Shown here one piece after another: positions 6,438-13,704 of a stretch of DNA of 15,603 bases. A program made the translations under genes and the position numbers. The notes below the pieces were generated by a model. That model did no database searches. It was given only the letters and a program-made list of their open reading frames with translations, and had not been told where the DNA came from. Source of the stretch: an uncultured Eubacteriales bacterium (GTDB taxonomy: Bacteria; Bacillota; Clostridia; Oscillospirales; Oscillospiraceae); assembly GCA_900549705.1 (NCBI GenBank), contig URPI01000034.1, positions 1 through 15,603 of the forward strand, written 5' to 3'. Within the stretch, counting starts at the first letter, position 1. Each line of letters begins with the position of its first letter.

Positions 6438-7511
6438 ATGCAAAAAAATCAGGAGGCGTTGGTTCAAAAAACGCCGCTGTATCTTATCTTGATTCTGGTG
6501 CTCAGTCTGGGACTGATTTTCTCCGTTCTGCTGGCTGTGACATTTGGATCGTCCCCCATTCCTTTTTCGGATGTGTACCGTGTGATACTCAACCAGCTCT
6601 TTGGCATTGGGGACGATGCCGTCTATGGCACCGGTCCACTGCATGATATTATTATCTATATTCGCCTGCCACGGCTGATTCTGGCCGTGGCGGTGGGGAT
6701 GGGGCTGGCAGTGTGTGGTGTAGTCATGCAAGCCATTGTCAAAAACCCCCTGGCAGATCCCTATATTCTGGGGGTGTCCTCCGGTGCATCCTTGGGAGCA
6801 ACAGTTGCCATCATGCTGGGCATTGGCTCTTTCCTGGGCAGCAACTTTGTAGGCGTAATGGGCTGCGCCGGTGCCTTTGGCATCTCGCTGTTGGTCATGC
6901 TGGTAGCCAATATCGGAAGCCCCAGCAATTCGGTAAAGCTCTTGCTGGCGGGTATGGCTCTTAGCTCGGTATGCAGCGCCTTTTCCAGTTTCGTGGTGTT
7001 CTTTGCCCACGACCGGGAAGGGATGATGAGTATTACCTACTGGCTTATGGGCAGCCTGGCAGGAGCAAATTGGGGAAATATTGCGGTGATTTTACCGCTG
7101 GTCATTTTGTGCGTATTCTTTTTCATCACCCAATATCGTGTGTTGAATCTGATGCTGCTGGGTGACGAGGTATCCATCACCTTGGGAACGGATTTGCATA
7201 AGTACCGGAATTTCTATCTGCTGGTTACCTCTTTGATGATTGGCTTTATTGTCTATGCCTCCGGCATGATTGGCTTCGTGGGTCTGATCATTCCCCATGT
7301 GGTGCGGATTCTGGTGGGCACAGATCACAAGAAGCTAATCCCCATCAGCTGCCTGATGGGTGCCATTTTGCTGGTGTGGGCAGATGTTTTGTGCCGGGTG
7401 ATGATTAAAGGAACAGAGCTTCCCATCGGCATCCTGATTTCTATGATTGGTGCTCCCTGCTTCATCTACCTGATGGTAAAGAAGTCCTACGGATTTGGAG
7501 GGAAAGACTGA
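6438..7511 (+). CDS. btuC: FecCD/BtuC-family ABC transporter permease
   Basis: Membrane permease of the cobalamin/iron-complex uptake family, which forms a dimer around the translocation path. The protein has 357 residues from the ATG at 6438; a GTG two codons earlier is possible but the weak AAGGG (6428-6432) fits the ATG better. About ten hydrophobic segments are visible. Family signatures are IRLPRLILAVAVGMGLAVCG, VVMQAIVKNPLADPYILGVSSGASLGA and the C-terminal GMIGFVGLIIPHVVRILVGTDH. Eight bases separate it from the binding-protein stop, and its TGA overlaps the ATG of the ATPase gene by one base. Confidence 0.92.
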   Translation: MQKNQEALVQKTPLYLILILVLSLGLIFSVLLAVTFGSSPIPFSDVYRVILNQLFGIGDDAVYGTGPLHDIIIYIRLPRLILAVAVGMGLAVCGVVMQAIVKNPLADPYILGVSSGASLGATVAIMLGIGSFLGSNFVGVMGCAGAFGISLLVMLVANIGSPSNSVKLLLAGMALSSVCSAFSSFVVFFAHDREGMMSITYWLMGSLAGANWGNIAVILPLVILCVFFFITQYRVLNLMLLGDEVSITLGTDLHKYRNFYLLVTSLMIGFIVYASGMIGFVGLIIPHVVRILVGTDHKKLIPISCLMGAILLVWADVLCRVMIKGTELPIGILISMIGAPCFIYLMVKKSYGFGGKD

Positions 7512-8293
7512 TGGAAATCAAAGGTTCTGACATCCGAAAAAAATATGGCAGCACCGAGATTCTGAAAGATGTATCGGTGAAAGTAAAAGACCACCAGTTT
7601 GTAGGAATCATCGGCCCCAATGGAAGCGGAAAATCCACCTTTCTCAAATGCGTTTACCGCATTCTGAAGCCGGATAACGGTGCTGTTTACCTTGACGGGC
7701 AAGCACTTCTCGACATGACCGTGAAGGAATCGGCAAGGAAAATCGCAGTTGTTGCCCAGCACAACTACTATAACTTCGATTTCAAAATTGAAGAAGTTGT
7801 GATGATGGGGCGCTCCCCCCACAAGCGAAATATGGAGCGGGATAATGCAGAGGACTATCGCATTGTCAACGACTGCATTGACAAAGTCGGAATGTCTCGT
7901 TTCAAGGGCAGAAGCTTTTCTACCCTGTCCGGTGGGGAACAGCAGCGCATTATTCTGGCCCGGGCCTTGGCCCAGCAAACACCCTGCATCGTGTTGGACG
8001 AACCGACCAATCATCTGGACATCAAGTACCAGCTTCAGCTGCTGGACATTGTGAAGCAGTTGGGTGTCACCGTGATTTCAGCCATCCATGATCTGAATAT
8101 AGCCGCCATGTATTGCGACTATTTGTATGCGATGAAAGACGGTGTCATCGTAGCTGCCGGTACGCCGCTGGAAATTCTTTCGTCTCAACTGGTGAAAGAA
8201 CTGTACGAGGTGGATGCCGAGGTTACGAAAGATCGGTTTGGACTTGCCCATGTAACCTACTACCCGAAACATATTTTGGAGAATTGCCTATGA
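7511..8293 (+). CDS. btuD: ABC transporter ATP-binding protein, BtuD/FecE type
   Basis: Cytoplasmic ATPase that powers the transporter. All motifs are present in the 260 residues: Walker A GPNGSGKST (35-43), Q-loop Gln83, signature LSGGEQQR (139-146), Walker B CIVLDE (159-164), D-loop NHLD and H-loop His193. A ribosome binding site, GGAGGG, lies at about 7497-7502 inside the end of the permease gene. The C-terminal extension after residue 215 is usual for this subfamily. The start and stop overlap the neighbouring genes by 1 and 4 bases, so it is firmly part of the operon. Confidence 0.93.
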   Translation: MEIKGSDIRKKYGSTEILKDVSVKVKDHQFVGIIGPNGSGKSTFLKCVYRILKPDNGAVYLDGQALLDMTVKESARKIAVVAQHNYYNFDFKIEEVVMMGRSPHKRNMERDNAEDYRIVNDCIDKVGMSRFKGRSFSTLSGGEQQRIILARALAQQTPCIVLDEPTNHLDIKYQLQLLDIVKQLGVTVISAIHDLNIAAMYCDYLYAMKDGVIVAAGTPLEILSSQLVKELYEVDAEVTKDRFGLAHVTYYPKHILENCL

Positions 8294-8613
8294 AAATTGC
8301 CATTTTGCACTGCCGCCGTTCCTCCAACGTCTGTACTGGAGCGGCCTGCTTCCGGGCTTTCAACGCCTGCGAAAAGAGCTTTCAGCAGTATGCCGGTCAA
8401 GCGCCCACGCTGGCAGCCTTCTTTGACTGCGGCGGCTGCGGCATCGACCGAAATACCGATGCCGGAATGATTGAGAAAATGGAGGCACTGAAGCGTATCG
8501 GTGTAGAGAAAATCCATCTGGGCATCTGCATCCGTGATAACTGCCCGGACCTTCCCAATATTCTGGCGATGCTGAAGCAATACGAAATCCCATATGAGTT
8601 TGGTACCCATTGA
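8290..8613 (+). CDS. CGGC-domain Cys-rich small protein
   Basis: A 107-residue cytoplasmic protein whose ATG overlaps the ATPase stop (ATGA). It matches the CGGC-domain family (putative metal binding, function unknown): MKIAILHCRRSSNVCTGAACF at the N-terminus, the hallmark FDCGGCGI (Cys47-Gly-Gly-Cys50), and HLGICIRDNCP (Cys80, Cys85) near the C-terminus. Eight cysteines in all (8, 15, 20, 27, 47, 50, 80, 85) suggest metal or Fe-S binding, or redox chemistry. Its place as the last gene of a cobalamin-riboswitch operon suggests a job in handling imported corrinoid or its cobalt; that is inference. The usual start, not the longer open frame upstream inside the ATPase gene, is chosen from the overlap and the family N-terminus. 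Confidence 0.85.
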   Translation: MKIAILHCRRSSNVCTGAACFRAFNACEKSFQQYAGQAPTLAAFFDCGGCGIDRNTDAGMIEKMEALKRIGVEKIHLGICIRDNCPDLPNILAMLKQYEIPYEFGTH

Positions 8614-8725
8614 AGATGCGGCGCTTGAAATCTGGTAGACGTTAACCATCGGACAGGGTGGGCTGCCAGGAAAAGCCACTGAGACGGCAGCCGGCATCTC
8701 TGTAAGCGTTCAACAGAAATTTCAA

Positions 8726-8761
8726 AAAACGGCTGTAACCTGTTGAGGCTGCAGCCGTTTT
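8726..8761 (+). terminator. Probable terminator of the cobalamin-uptake operon
   Basis: Stem AAAACGGCTG / CAGCCGTTTT with a 16-nt loop. The T run is only four long, so strength is uncertain. The 110 bases between the CGGC gene and this hairpin show nothing recognisable. Confidence 0.65.
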
Positions 8762-8834
8762 GCAATGCAAAAAAGAATAAAACCTCCATTGCTGGCAAAC
8801 AATACCGGCGAAGAAACTTTTTGGAGGGATATTT

Positions 8835-9986
8835 ATGAAACACATTCTGCGCCCTGCCTTTGGCGTTGTCCTTGCGGCAGGGCTTTCGCTTTCCACCGCG
8901 GCGGCGGAGAGCACCAACGTCCAGTGCTTCACCCCGGCGCAGTTTGAAAGCGGCGACGCTACCCTCACCGGAATTTGCCTGCGGACACTGCCAGAGCAGA
9001 AATACGGCACGGTGATGCTGGGCAGCCGCCAGCTTCGCCCCGGGGATGTGCTGACCGCTCAGCAGGTGGAGCAGATGACCTTCGTATGCCGCACCATGGA
9101 GGAGGATGCCACCGCCTCCATCAGCTATTTGCCGGTGTTTTCCAACGGCCTTGCCGGGGAGGCTACCATGACGCTGGCCATCAAGGGACGGGAAAACAAG
9201 CCTCCGGTTGCCGAGGACAGTGCCTATGAAACCTATAAAAACCTGGTGATTACGGAATCGCTGCGGGTGCATGACCCGGAAGGCGAGGAAATGACATTTA
9301 CCCTTACCCGCCCGCCCAAGCGGGGCACGGTGGAATTGAAGCCGAATGGTAACTTCACCTATACCCCCAAGAAAAATAAGGTGGGCATTGACTCCTTTAC
9401 CTTCACCGCCACCGACAGCACCGGAAAGGTTTCCCGGGAGGCTACCGTTACCGTAAGCATCCTCAAGCCAACGGATACCAGGCAGTATTCTGATACGCTG
9501 GGGCGGGACTGCCGATTCCAGGCGGAGTGGATGAAGAATACCGGCATCTTTGTGGGGGAAAATGTGGGCGGCAGCGCCTGCTTTTTGCCTGACCAGATGG
9601 TCAGCCGGGGGGAGTTCGTTACCATGCTGGTGAAGACGCTGAATATTCCAACGGATGAAAACGTGACGGAAACCGGCTATACCGATGTGCCCCAGTGGCT
9701 CCAGCCCTATCTGGCCGCGGCCATTCGCTCCGGCTTGACTGCCGGTGTGGAGGCGGCAGAGGAGTTCCTGCCCAGTCAGCCGGTGAGCGCCGGGGAGGCT
9801 GCCTCCATGCTGTGCGCCGCCCTGAAGCTACAGCCCCAGGAGCAGGCCGTACTGTCTGACGGGGAGAATACCGCATCCGCCCAGCAGATTGCCGCGCAAA
9901 ACGGATTTACGTTCCGGTCCGATGTGCTGACCCGGGGTGAGGCGGCGGTGCTGCTGTACCAGGCCAACCAGTTCCGCATGAAGTAA
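8835..9986 (+). CDS. Secreted cadherin/Ig-like protein with SLH-like C-terminus
   Basis: Predicted exported cell-wall-associated protein of 383 residues. GGAGGG lies about 8 nt before the ATG. A signal peptide ends at about residue 24 (STAAA|E). Residues 30-117 look like one beta-sandwich repeat (GTVMLGSRQLRPGDVLTAQQ, the 'level plus threshold' style of cadherin-like repeats). Residues 122-209 are a clearer cadherin-like domain: NKPPVAEDS, VHDPEGEEMTFTLTRPPKRG, NGNFTYTPKKNKVGIDSFTF. From about 215 to the end there are S-layer-homology-like segments: VSRGEFVTMLVKTLN, YTDVPQWLQPYLAAAIRSGL, VSAGEAASMLCAAL and LTRGEAAVLLYQA. The likely role is a non-covalent wall-bound adhesin or scaffold; the ligand is unknown. 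It appears monocistronic. Confidence 0.85.
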   Translation: MKHILRPAFGVVLAAGLSLSTAAAESTNVQCFTPAQFESGDATLTGICLRTLPEQKYGTVMLGSRQLRPGDVLTAQQVEQMTFVCRTMEEDATASISYLPVFSNGLAGEATMTLAIKGRENKPPVAEDSAYETYKNLVITESLRVHDPEGEEMTFTLTRPPKRGTVELKPNGNFTYTPKKNKVGIDSFTFTATDSTGKVSREATVTVSILKPTDTRQYSDTLGRDCRFQAEWMKNTGIFVGENVGGSACFLPDQMVSRGEFVTMLVKTLNIPTDENVTETGYTDVPQWLQPYLAAAIRSGLTAGVEAAEEFLPSQPVSAGEAASMLCAALKLQPQEQAVLSDGENTASAQQIAAQNGFTFRSDVLTRGEAAVLLYQANQFRMK

Positions 9987-9990
9987 AATC

Positions 9991-10036
9991 AAAAACCACA
10001 TCGGTCAACCTTTCCAGCATGACCGATGTGGTTTTT
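9991..10036. terminator. Bidirectional terminator between convergent genes
   Basis: A perfect 17-bp stem, AAAAACCACATCGGTCA / TGACCGATGTGGTTTTT, with a 12-nt loop. It has A5 and T5 at its ends, so it can stop transcription from both the plus-strand surface-protein gene and the minus-strand HIT gene, whose stop codon is 15 bases away. Confidence 0.95.
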
Positions 10037-10050
10037 GCAATGTGAAGATA

Positions 10051-10392
10051 TTACGCCATTTCCAGGTTCAGGGGCTTGCCGCCCAGAATGTGGAAATGCA
10101 GGTGATGCACCGTCTGGCCGGCATCATCGCCGCAGTTGGAGACCACCCGATAGCCGCCGGTCAGCCCCTCGGCTGCGGCAATTTTGGGGATGACCTCAAA
10201 AATGTGCGCCACCACGCTGCTGTTTTCAGCGTTTACGCCGTTGCAGCCGGAGATGTGCGCCTTGGGAATCACCAGAATGTGTGTGGGCGCTTGGGGGGCA
10301 ATGTCCCGGAAGGCAAACACCAATTCGTCCTCATAGACCTTGGTGGAGGGAATTTCCCCGGCGATGATTTTGCAGAACAGACAATCGTTCAT
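10051..10392 (-). CDS. HIT-family nucleotide-binding hydrolase
   Basis: Histidine-triad protein of the Hint branch, which hydrolyses purine nucleoside phosphoramidates or related adenylates in the cytoplasm. The 113 residues start at the ATG at 10392, preceded by AAGGAG with 8-nt spacing; an earlier in-frame GTG overlaps that ribosome binding site and is rejected. The protein begins MNDCLFCKIIAGEIPSTKVYED with the Cys pair C4/C7, and has THILVIPKAHI in the middle. The catalytic triad HHLHFHILGG is at 96-105 (His97, His99, His101). It is the second gene of a two-gene minus-strand operon, 12 bases after the COG2426 gene. Confidence 0.94.
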   Translation of the reverse strand: MNDCLFCKIIAGEIPSTKVYEDELVFAFRDIAPQAPTHILVIPKAHISGCNGVNAENSSVVAHIFEVIPKIAAAEGLTGGYRVVSNCGDDAGQTVHHLHFHILGGKPLNLEMA

Positions 10393-10404
10393 TTGTAACA
10401 CTCC

Positions 10405-10878
10405 TTATAGTCCAAATAGATGTACGCCAACCAGACTGACGGTAATCATAATGACGGCAGCCAGCGCCACACCCACGCCAACGGACAGCGCTGTTTCCTT
10501 GGCTCCCATGTTGAGGAAGCTGGCACCCAGTGTCCCCGTCCAGGCACCCGTGCCCGGCACGGGAACGCCCACAAACAATGTCAGCGCCAGCATCAGCCCC
10601 CATTTTCCGGCCTTGCCGGAGAGCTTTTCACCAGCCCGCTGCCCCTTGTCGTGGAAAAAGTGGCAGATGCCGCCGATATATTTCTTGTCCAGCCCCCAAA
10701 CCAAGAATTTCCGCGCAAAGAAGTAGATAAACGGAACCGGAACCAGATTGCCGATTGCGCATACAATCACCGCGTGAACCGGCTCAATGCCCAGCCCCAC
10801 CGCAATGGGGATGGCACCGCGAAGCTCTAACAGTGGAACCATAGAAAGAAAGAAAACCGACATATATCGCAGAAACAT
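10405..10878 (-). CDS. COG2426 small membrane protein (putative small multidrug export family)
   Basis: A 157-residue integral membrane protein of the family named 'putative small multi-drug export protein'; its real substrate is not established. Visible features are the N-terminal FFLSMVPLLELRGAIPIAVGLG, which is the family signature, a Pro-rich NLVPVPFIYFFARKF, a cytoplasmic basic stretch (about 63-90), and a second signature TLFVGVPVPGTGAWTGTLGA. About four to five hydrophobic segments are present. GGAGG lies 8 nt before the ATG at 10878; a second ATG four bases upstream is out of frame. It is the first gene of the operon with the HIT gene and has its own promoter. Confidence 0.88.
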   Translation of the reverse strand: MFLRYMSVFFLSMVPLLELRGAIPIAVGLGIEPVHAVIVCAIGNLVPVPFIYFFARKFLVWGLDKKYIGGICHFFHDKGQRAGEKLSGKAGKWGLMLALTLFVGVPVPGTGAWTGTLGASFLNMGAKETALSVGVGVALAAVIMITVSLVGVHLFGL

Positions 10879-10924
10879 TCATTTACCTCCACCCAGAATT
10901 AACAACTTTTCATCCATAACTGCA

Positions 10925-10953
10925 ATTGTATCACAGCTTGCCCCTGTTTACAA
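10925..10953 (-). promoter_or_regulatory. Sigma-A promoter of the COG2426-HIT operon
   Basis: On the minus strand, TTGTAA (10953-10948), a 17-bp spacer and TACAAT (10930-10925), about 46 bases before the start codon. Confidence 0.7.
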
Positions 10954-10962
10954 CAGAAAAGT

Positions 10963-11008
10963 GCAGGGTGAATTTTAACTTTTCATTAAAATCCGCCCTG
11001 CTATGCGG
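10963..11008 (-). repeat. Terminator-like hairpin, left copy flanking the sigma cassette
   Basis: GCAGGGTGAATTTT (10963-10976) pairs imperfectly with AAAATCCGCCCTGC (10988-11001), with one wobble and one mismatch. On the minus strand TTTTC follows the stem two bases later, like a terminator. It lies upstream of two divergent genes, where no visible gene needs a terminator. Its sequence, including the flanking GAAAAG and TATGCGG, closely matches the hairpin at 13459-13507. Confidence 0.7.
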
Positions 11009-11069
11009 TTGCTGTTCCATCCTTGCATTTCCCACGCTGATACGCCATAATAGGGGAAACATAATTCTT

Positions 11070-11095
11070 TGAAAAGATTGATAGAATGTGACGTT
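11070..11095 (+). promoter_or_regulatory. Candidate ECF-type promoter of the sigma operon
   Basis: TGAAAA (11070-11075), 16 bases, then CGTT (11092-11095). This resembles the TGAAAC-16/17-CGTC style promoters used by ECF sigma factors in Bacillus. No good sigma-A promoter is visible here. A perfect 9-bp inverted repeat, AGGGGAAAC (11052-11060) / GTTTCCCCT (11093-11101), spans the same area. Autoregulation by the sigma factor is a reasonable inference. Confidence 0.45.
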
Positions 11096-11151
11096 TCCCC
11101 TTTCAAATCTTATTACAGGGGTGAAGCACAAAGAAAGGAAGTGTAATCCAA

Positions 11152-11706
11152 GTGGAGGATGCAGACATCATTGACCTGTATTTTGCCCGGAATGAGGATG
11201 CCATCAGGCAGACGGACATTTCTTATGGAAGACGGCTGAACATCCTGGCACAGCGAATGCTGCACAGCCGGGAGGATGCGGAGGAAAGCGTCAGCGACAC
11301 CTATCTCGCGGCGTGGGAATCCATTCCGCCCCACCGCCCATCCTTTTTTTTCGCCTTTCTCGCCGCCATCTGCCGCAACCTGTCCCTGAACAAATTGGAC
11401 TGGAAATTGGCAGCAAAGCGAAGGGCAGAGGTGGTGACGCTGACGGAAGAAATGGAAACCTGCATTCCCGACAGCGGCTATGAGCGGACGGCGACCGGAA
11501 AGGAAATCGGCAATGCCATGGATGCCTTTTTGGAGGGGCTGCCGAAGGACAGCCGCCTCATATTCTTGCGGCGGTATTGGTATGCGGATTCCATTGCAGA
11601 GATTGCCCGACGGTATGGCATGACGGAGAGCAAGGTAAAAATGCAGCTGGTGAGAACCAAAGAAAAGCTGCGCATTTTTCTGGAAAAGGAGGAAATCGGC
11701 GTATGA
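11152..11706 (+). CDS. ECF-family RNA polymerase sigma factor
   Basis: A 184-residue sigma-70 family protein with only regions 2 and 4. Region 2 spans about 22-90, including HSREDAEESVSDTYLAAWESIPP (the 2.2-type core-binding motif) and the FAFLAAICRNLSLNKL stretch. Region 4 spans about 122-178, with LPKDSRLIFLRRYWYADSIAEIARRYGMTESKVKMQLVRTKEKLR as its helix-turn-helix. The start is the GTG at 11152, with AAAGGAAG upstream at a slightly long spacing; no ATG fits. The TGA overlaps the ATG of the next gene (ATGA), which encodes a one-TM protein that probably controls it. The signal sensed is unknown. Confidence 0.9.
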   Translation: MEDADIIDLYFARNEDAIRQTDISYGRRLNILAQRMLHSREDAEESVSDTYLAAWESIPPHRPSFFFAFLAAICRNLSLNKLDWKLAAKRRAEVVTLTEEMETCIPDSGYERTATGKEIGNAMDAFLEGLPKDSRLIFLRRYWYADSIAEIARRYGMTESKVKMQLVRTKEKLRIFLEKEEIGV

Positions 11707-13454
11707 ACGGAAAGGAACTGTTCCTGGGACTATCGTACATCAACAGAAAGTTTATTGACGAAGCGGAGCGTGATACCGTTTCCAATCATGGCGGAAGGGA
11801 GCGCGCCGAGGCTTCAACGGTTCGTGGCTTGCGCAGACCGCTTTTGGTGGCGGCACTGGCGGCGCTGCTTCTGCTGCTGGTGGGCTGTGCGGTGGTGTAT
11901 GTGCTGCGCTCGCAGGATTTCATTATCGATCAGCGGGACAGCTTGCAGAATGTGTTTGACGAATATCACCGGGAGGTTACCGCTGCCGTGCCGGTTTCTC
12001 AGCAGGTGCTGACCTTCAGCGGCTTGCAGGGCAGCCCCAGCTACCAGGCTGCAAAGGAATGGTATGCGTACCAGCAAGCCTACGATGCCGATGGCATCAT
12101 CCGCAAGCAGGCATTCCAGACCGACCCGGAAGCGCTGTTCCCCGAAACCTACCCCGCCTACGGGGTCTATTCCCAGGAGATGGCAGACAAGCTGGAGGAA
12201 TTGGCAGGGAAGTACAATTTGAAGCTGCTGCGTTCACCGGTGGAATTTGAATCCATGAGCGGCTTTGCCAAGGCGCTGGGTATTGACCATATTTTGCTGC
12301 CGGACAGCAATGCCTCCGTTTTCCTGGACAGCGGAGAATGCTATTGCCAGGGGAATTTCGTGCTGTACATGGACTTGAATCTGCCAAAGGAAGTGTGGCC
12401 GTATTCCGTCCATACCAAACTCCAATATTTCCGCAAGGACTGCCTGAGCACCGATGTGGAATATTTGAATGAAAATGAGGGTTGGAAAGAATGGATGTAC
12501 ACCACTGCGTCCGGTGCAGCTGTCCTGATTCTTCGTGCCGCCCAGGGGAGGGCATACCTCGTCTGTGACTGCGGGGATGCTGCCATAACCGTGGATTTTG
12601 AGGCTGGATTCAATCCGCTGACCGATATGCCGGATTTCAAGCCGGAGTGGATGACGGACAGGCAGGTGGAGCAGATTGCGGATGCAATCGATTTTACCGT
12701 CCGCCCCACGCTGCCGGACGCTTCCGCTGCCGCCGCCGCAGCGCCCCCTGCCGGATGGGAGATTGAGACAACCTCCGTCACCTTTGACGGTTCCGTTGGG
12801 CGTGTGGTCTTCCATTTGACTGCCCCGGCGGGCACACAGCTCCCGGATGCAGAGAACGCAGACTACGTATACCCGCAGAATGACAACCTGCTGATTCCTG
12901 ACACCGGCAGCTTCAAGCCCAATTTCTGGCAGGTGTTTTCCCAGGAGGACGGTGACGGAAAGGGCAATACCATCGACCTTGTGTATATTTTCGCCATGGA
13001 AACCGTGGATGACCCGGCTTTCCCCCGGAATGCAGGCTGGCACGCCCACCTGGTGGACTTGATGACGACCAGCTGGGAGGGGGAGTCCCCGGTAAACCGG
13101 GTGGTTGCCCAGGGTGTTTGGGAACCGGAAGTCCGCTTTACAGACTGCGATCATCGGAAAATCGATTTTCTCAACAGCCCCTTGCAAATCACTGTGGATG
13201 GAGTTCACATAACGATCGCTTCCCTCCAGCTGCGCACCATGGGCACGCTCATGACCGTGACCGAGGGGATGGAGGATGCCGGATGGATGGTTCTGACCGT
13301 GGTGATGAAGGACGGGTCGGAAATCCAGCTGGGAATTGGCGACAGCACCGGGCGTGTCACCCGGAATGTGGCGGAAGCCCCCATCGACCTAAGCCAAGTG
13401 GCGCTCCTCCGCTTGCCGGACGGAACGGAGCTGCCATCATCCGGTGTAGAATAG
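11703..13454 (+). CDS. Membrane anti-sigma-like protein with large extracytoplasmic part
   Basis: A 583-residue protein translated from the ATG overlapping the sigma stop; AAGGAGG lies just upstream. Residues 1-44 are a short cytoplasmic part (MNGKELFLGLSYINRKFIDEAE, a form common in sigma-linked proteins of Clostridia), probably the sigma-binding end. One transmembrane helix is at about 45-68. About 515 residues lie outside. The first outer part (about 75-375) has no family I recognise. An Ala/Pro linker (about 381-392) leads to a second beta-rich part ending in IDLSQVALLRLPDGTEL, like the C-terminal domains of DUF4179-type proteins. Role as an anti-sigma factor and sensor is inferred from position, topology and overlap; no zinc-binding HxxxCxxC motif is seen. 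Confidence 0.8.
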   Translation: MNGKELFLGLSYINRKFIDEAERDTVSNHGGRERAEASTVRGLRRPLLVAALAALLLLLVGCAVVYVLRSQDFIIDQRDSLQNVFDEYHREVTAAVPVSQQVLTFSGLQGSPSYQAAKEWYAYQQAYDADGIIRKQAFQTDPEALFPETYPAYGVYSQEMADKLEELAGKYNLKLLRSPVEFESMSGFAKALGIDHILLPDSNASVFLDSGECYCQGNFVLYMDLNLPKEVWPYSVHTKLQYFRKDCLSTDVEYLNENEGWKEWMYTTASGAAVLILRAAQGRAYLVCDCGDAAITVDFEAGFNPLTDMPDFKPEWMTDRQVEQIADAIDFTVRPTLPDASAAAAAAPPAGWEIETTSVTFDGSVGRVVFHLTAPAGTQLPDAENADYVYPQNDNLLIPDTGSFKPNFWQVFSQEDGDGKGNTIDLVYIFAMETVDDPAFPRNAGWHAHLVDLMTTSWEGESPVNRVVAQGVWEPEVRFTDCDHRKIDFLNSPLQITVDGVHITIASLQLRTMGTLMTVTEGMEDAGWMVLTVVMKDGSEIQLGIGDSTGRVTRNVAEAPIDLSQVALLRLPDGTELPSSGVE

Positions 13455-13458
13455 AAAA

Positions 13459-13507
13459 GCAGGGTGGATTTTGTGTTTCCTCAAAATCCACCCTGCCGCT
13501 TTATGCG
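13459..13507. terminator. Terminator hairpin, right copy flanking the sigma cassette
   Basis: Perfect 14-bp stem GCAGGGTGGATTTT / AAAATCCACCCTGC (13459-13472 and 13483-13496) with a 10-nt loop. On the minus strand TTTTC follows directly, so it is a good terminator for the CooT-family gene, whose stop codon is 5 bases away. It can also end the plus-strand anti-sigma gene, which stops 5 bases before it. Its sequence recurs at 10963-11008. Confidence 0.85.
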
Positions 13508-13698
13508 GGAATCTTTTCTTTTACAATGACGTAGCCATCCACCAGGTTTGCCTTTTCCAAGGTGCCCTCAATGGCGACCTGACGCTCCATCAGGTCGGTG
13601 AGAATCACCAGCCCATCCTTGCACTCGATGGACATGACGTTCTTCATCACAATGGAATCGTCGGTTTTCTTGTTCTTATAGACAGTAGAAAGACACAT
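13501..13698 (-). CDS. CooT-family (nickel-binding) small protein
   Basis: A 65-residue protein resembling the CooT family, small beta-barrel proteins of which the founding member binds nickel and serves carbon monoxide dehydrogenase maturation. It starts with the family's MC (Cys2 is the nickel ligand in CooT), and continues VMKNVMSIECKDGLVILTDLMERQVAIEGTLEKANLVDGYVIV, the usual pattern of short strands. AAAGGAT provides a ribosome binding site 8 nt before the ATG, inside the end of the upstream gene. It follows the His-rich gene by 6 bases on the same strand, so the two are co-transcribed. No carbon monoxide dehydrogenase gene is in the window; the metal and client are therefore unknown. 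Confidence 0.82.
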   Translation of the reverse strand: MCLSTVYKNKKTDDSIVMKNVMSIECKDGLVILTDLMERQVAIEGTLEKANLVDGYVIVKEKIPA

Positions 13699-13704
13699 AG
13701 AACA

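Noticed and set aside
8397..9272. 291-codon open frame on the minus strand
   Set aside because: It runs across the CGGC gene, an intergenic terminator and the start of the surface-protein gene, all well supported on the plus strand.
12234..13208. 324-codon open frame on the minus strand
   Set aside because: It is antisense to the anti-sigma-like gene, whose frame is supported by overlap, TM helix and ribosome binding site.
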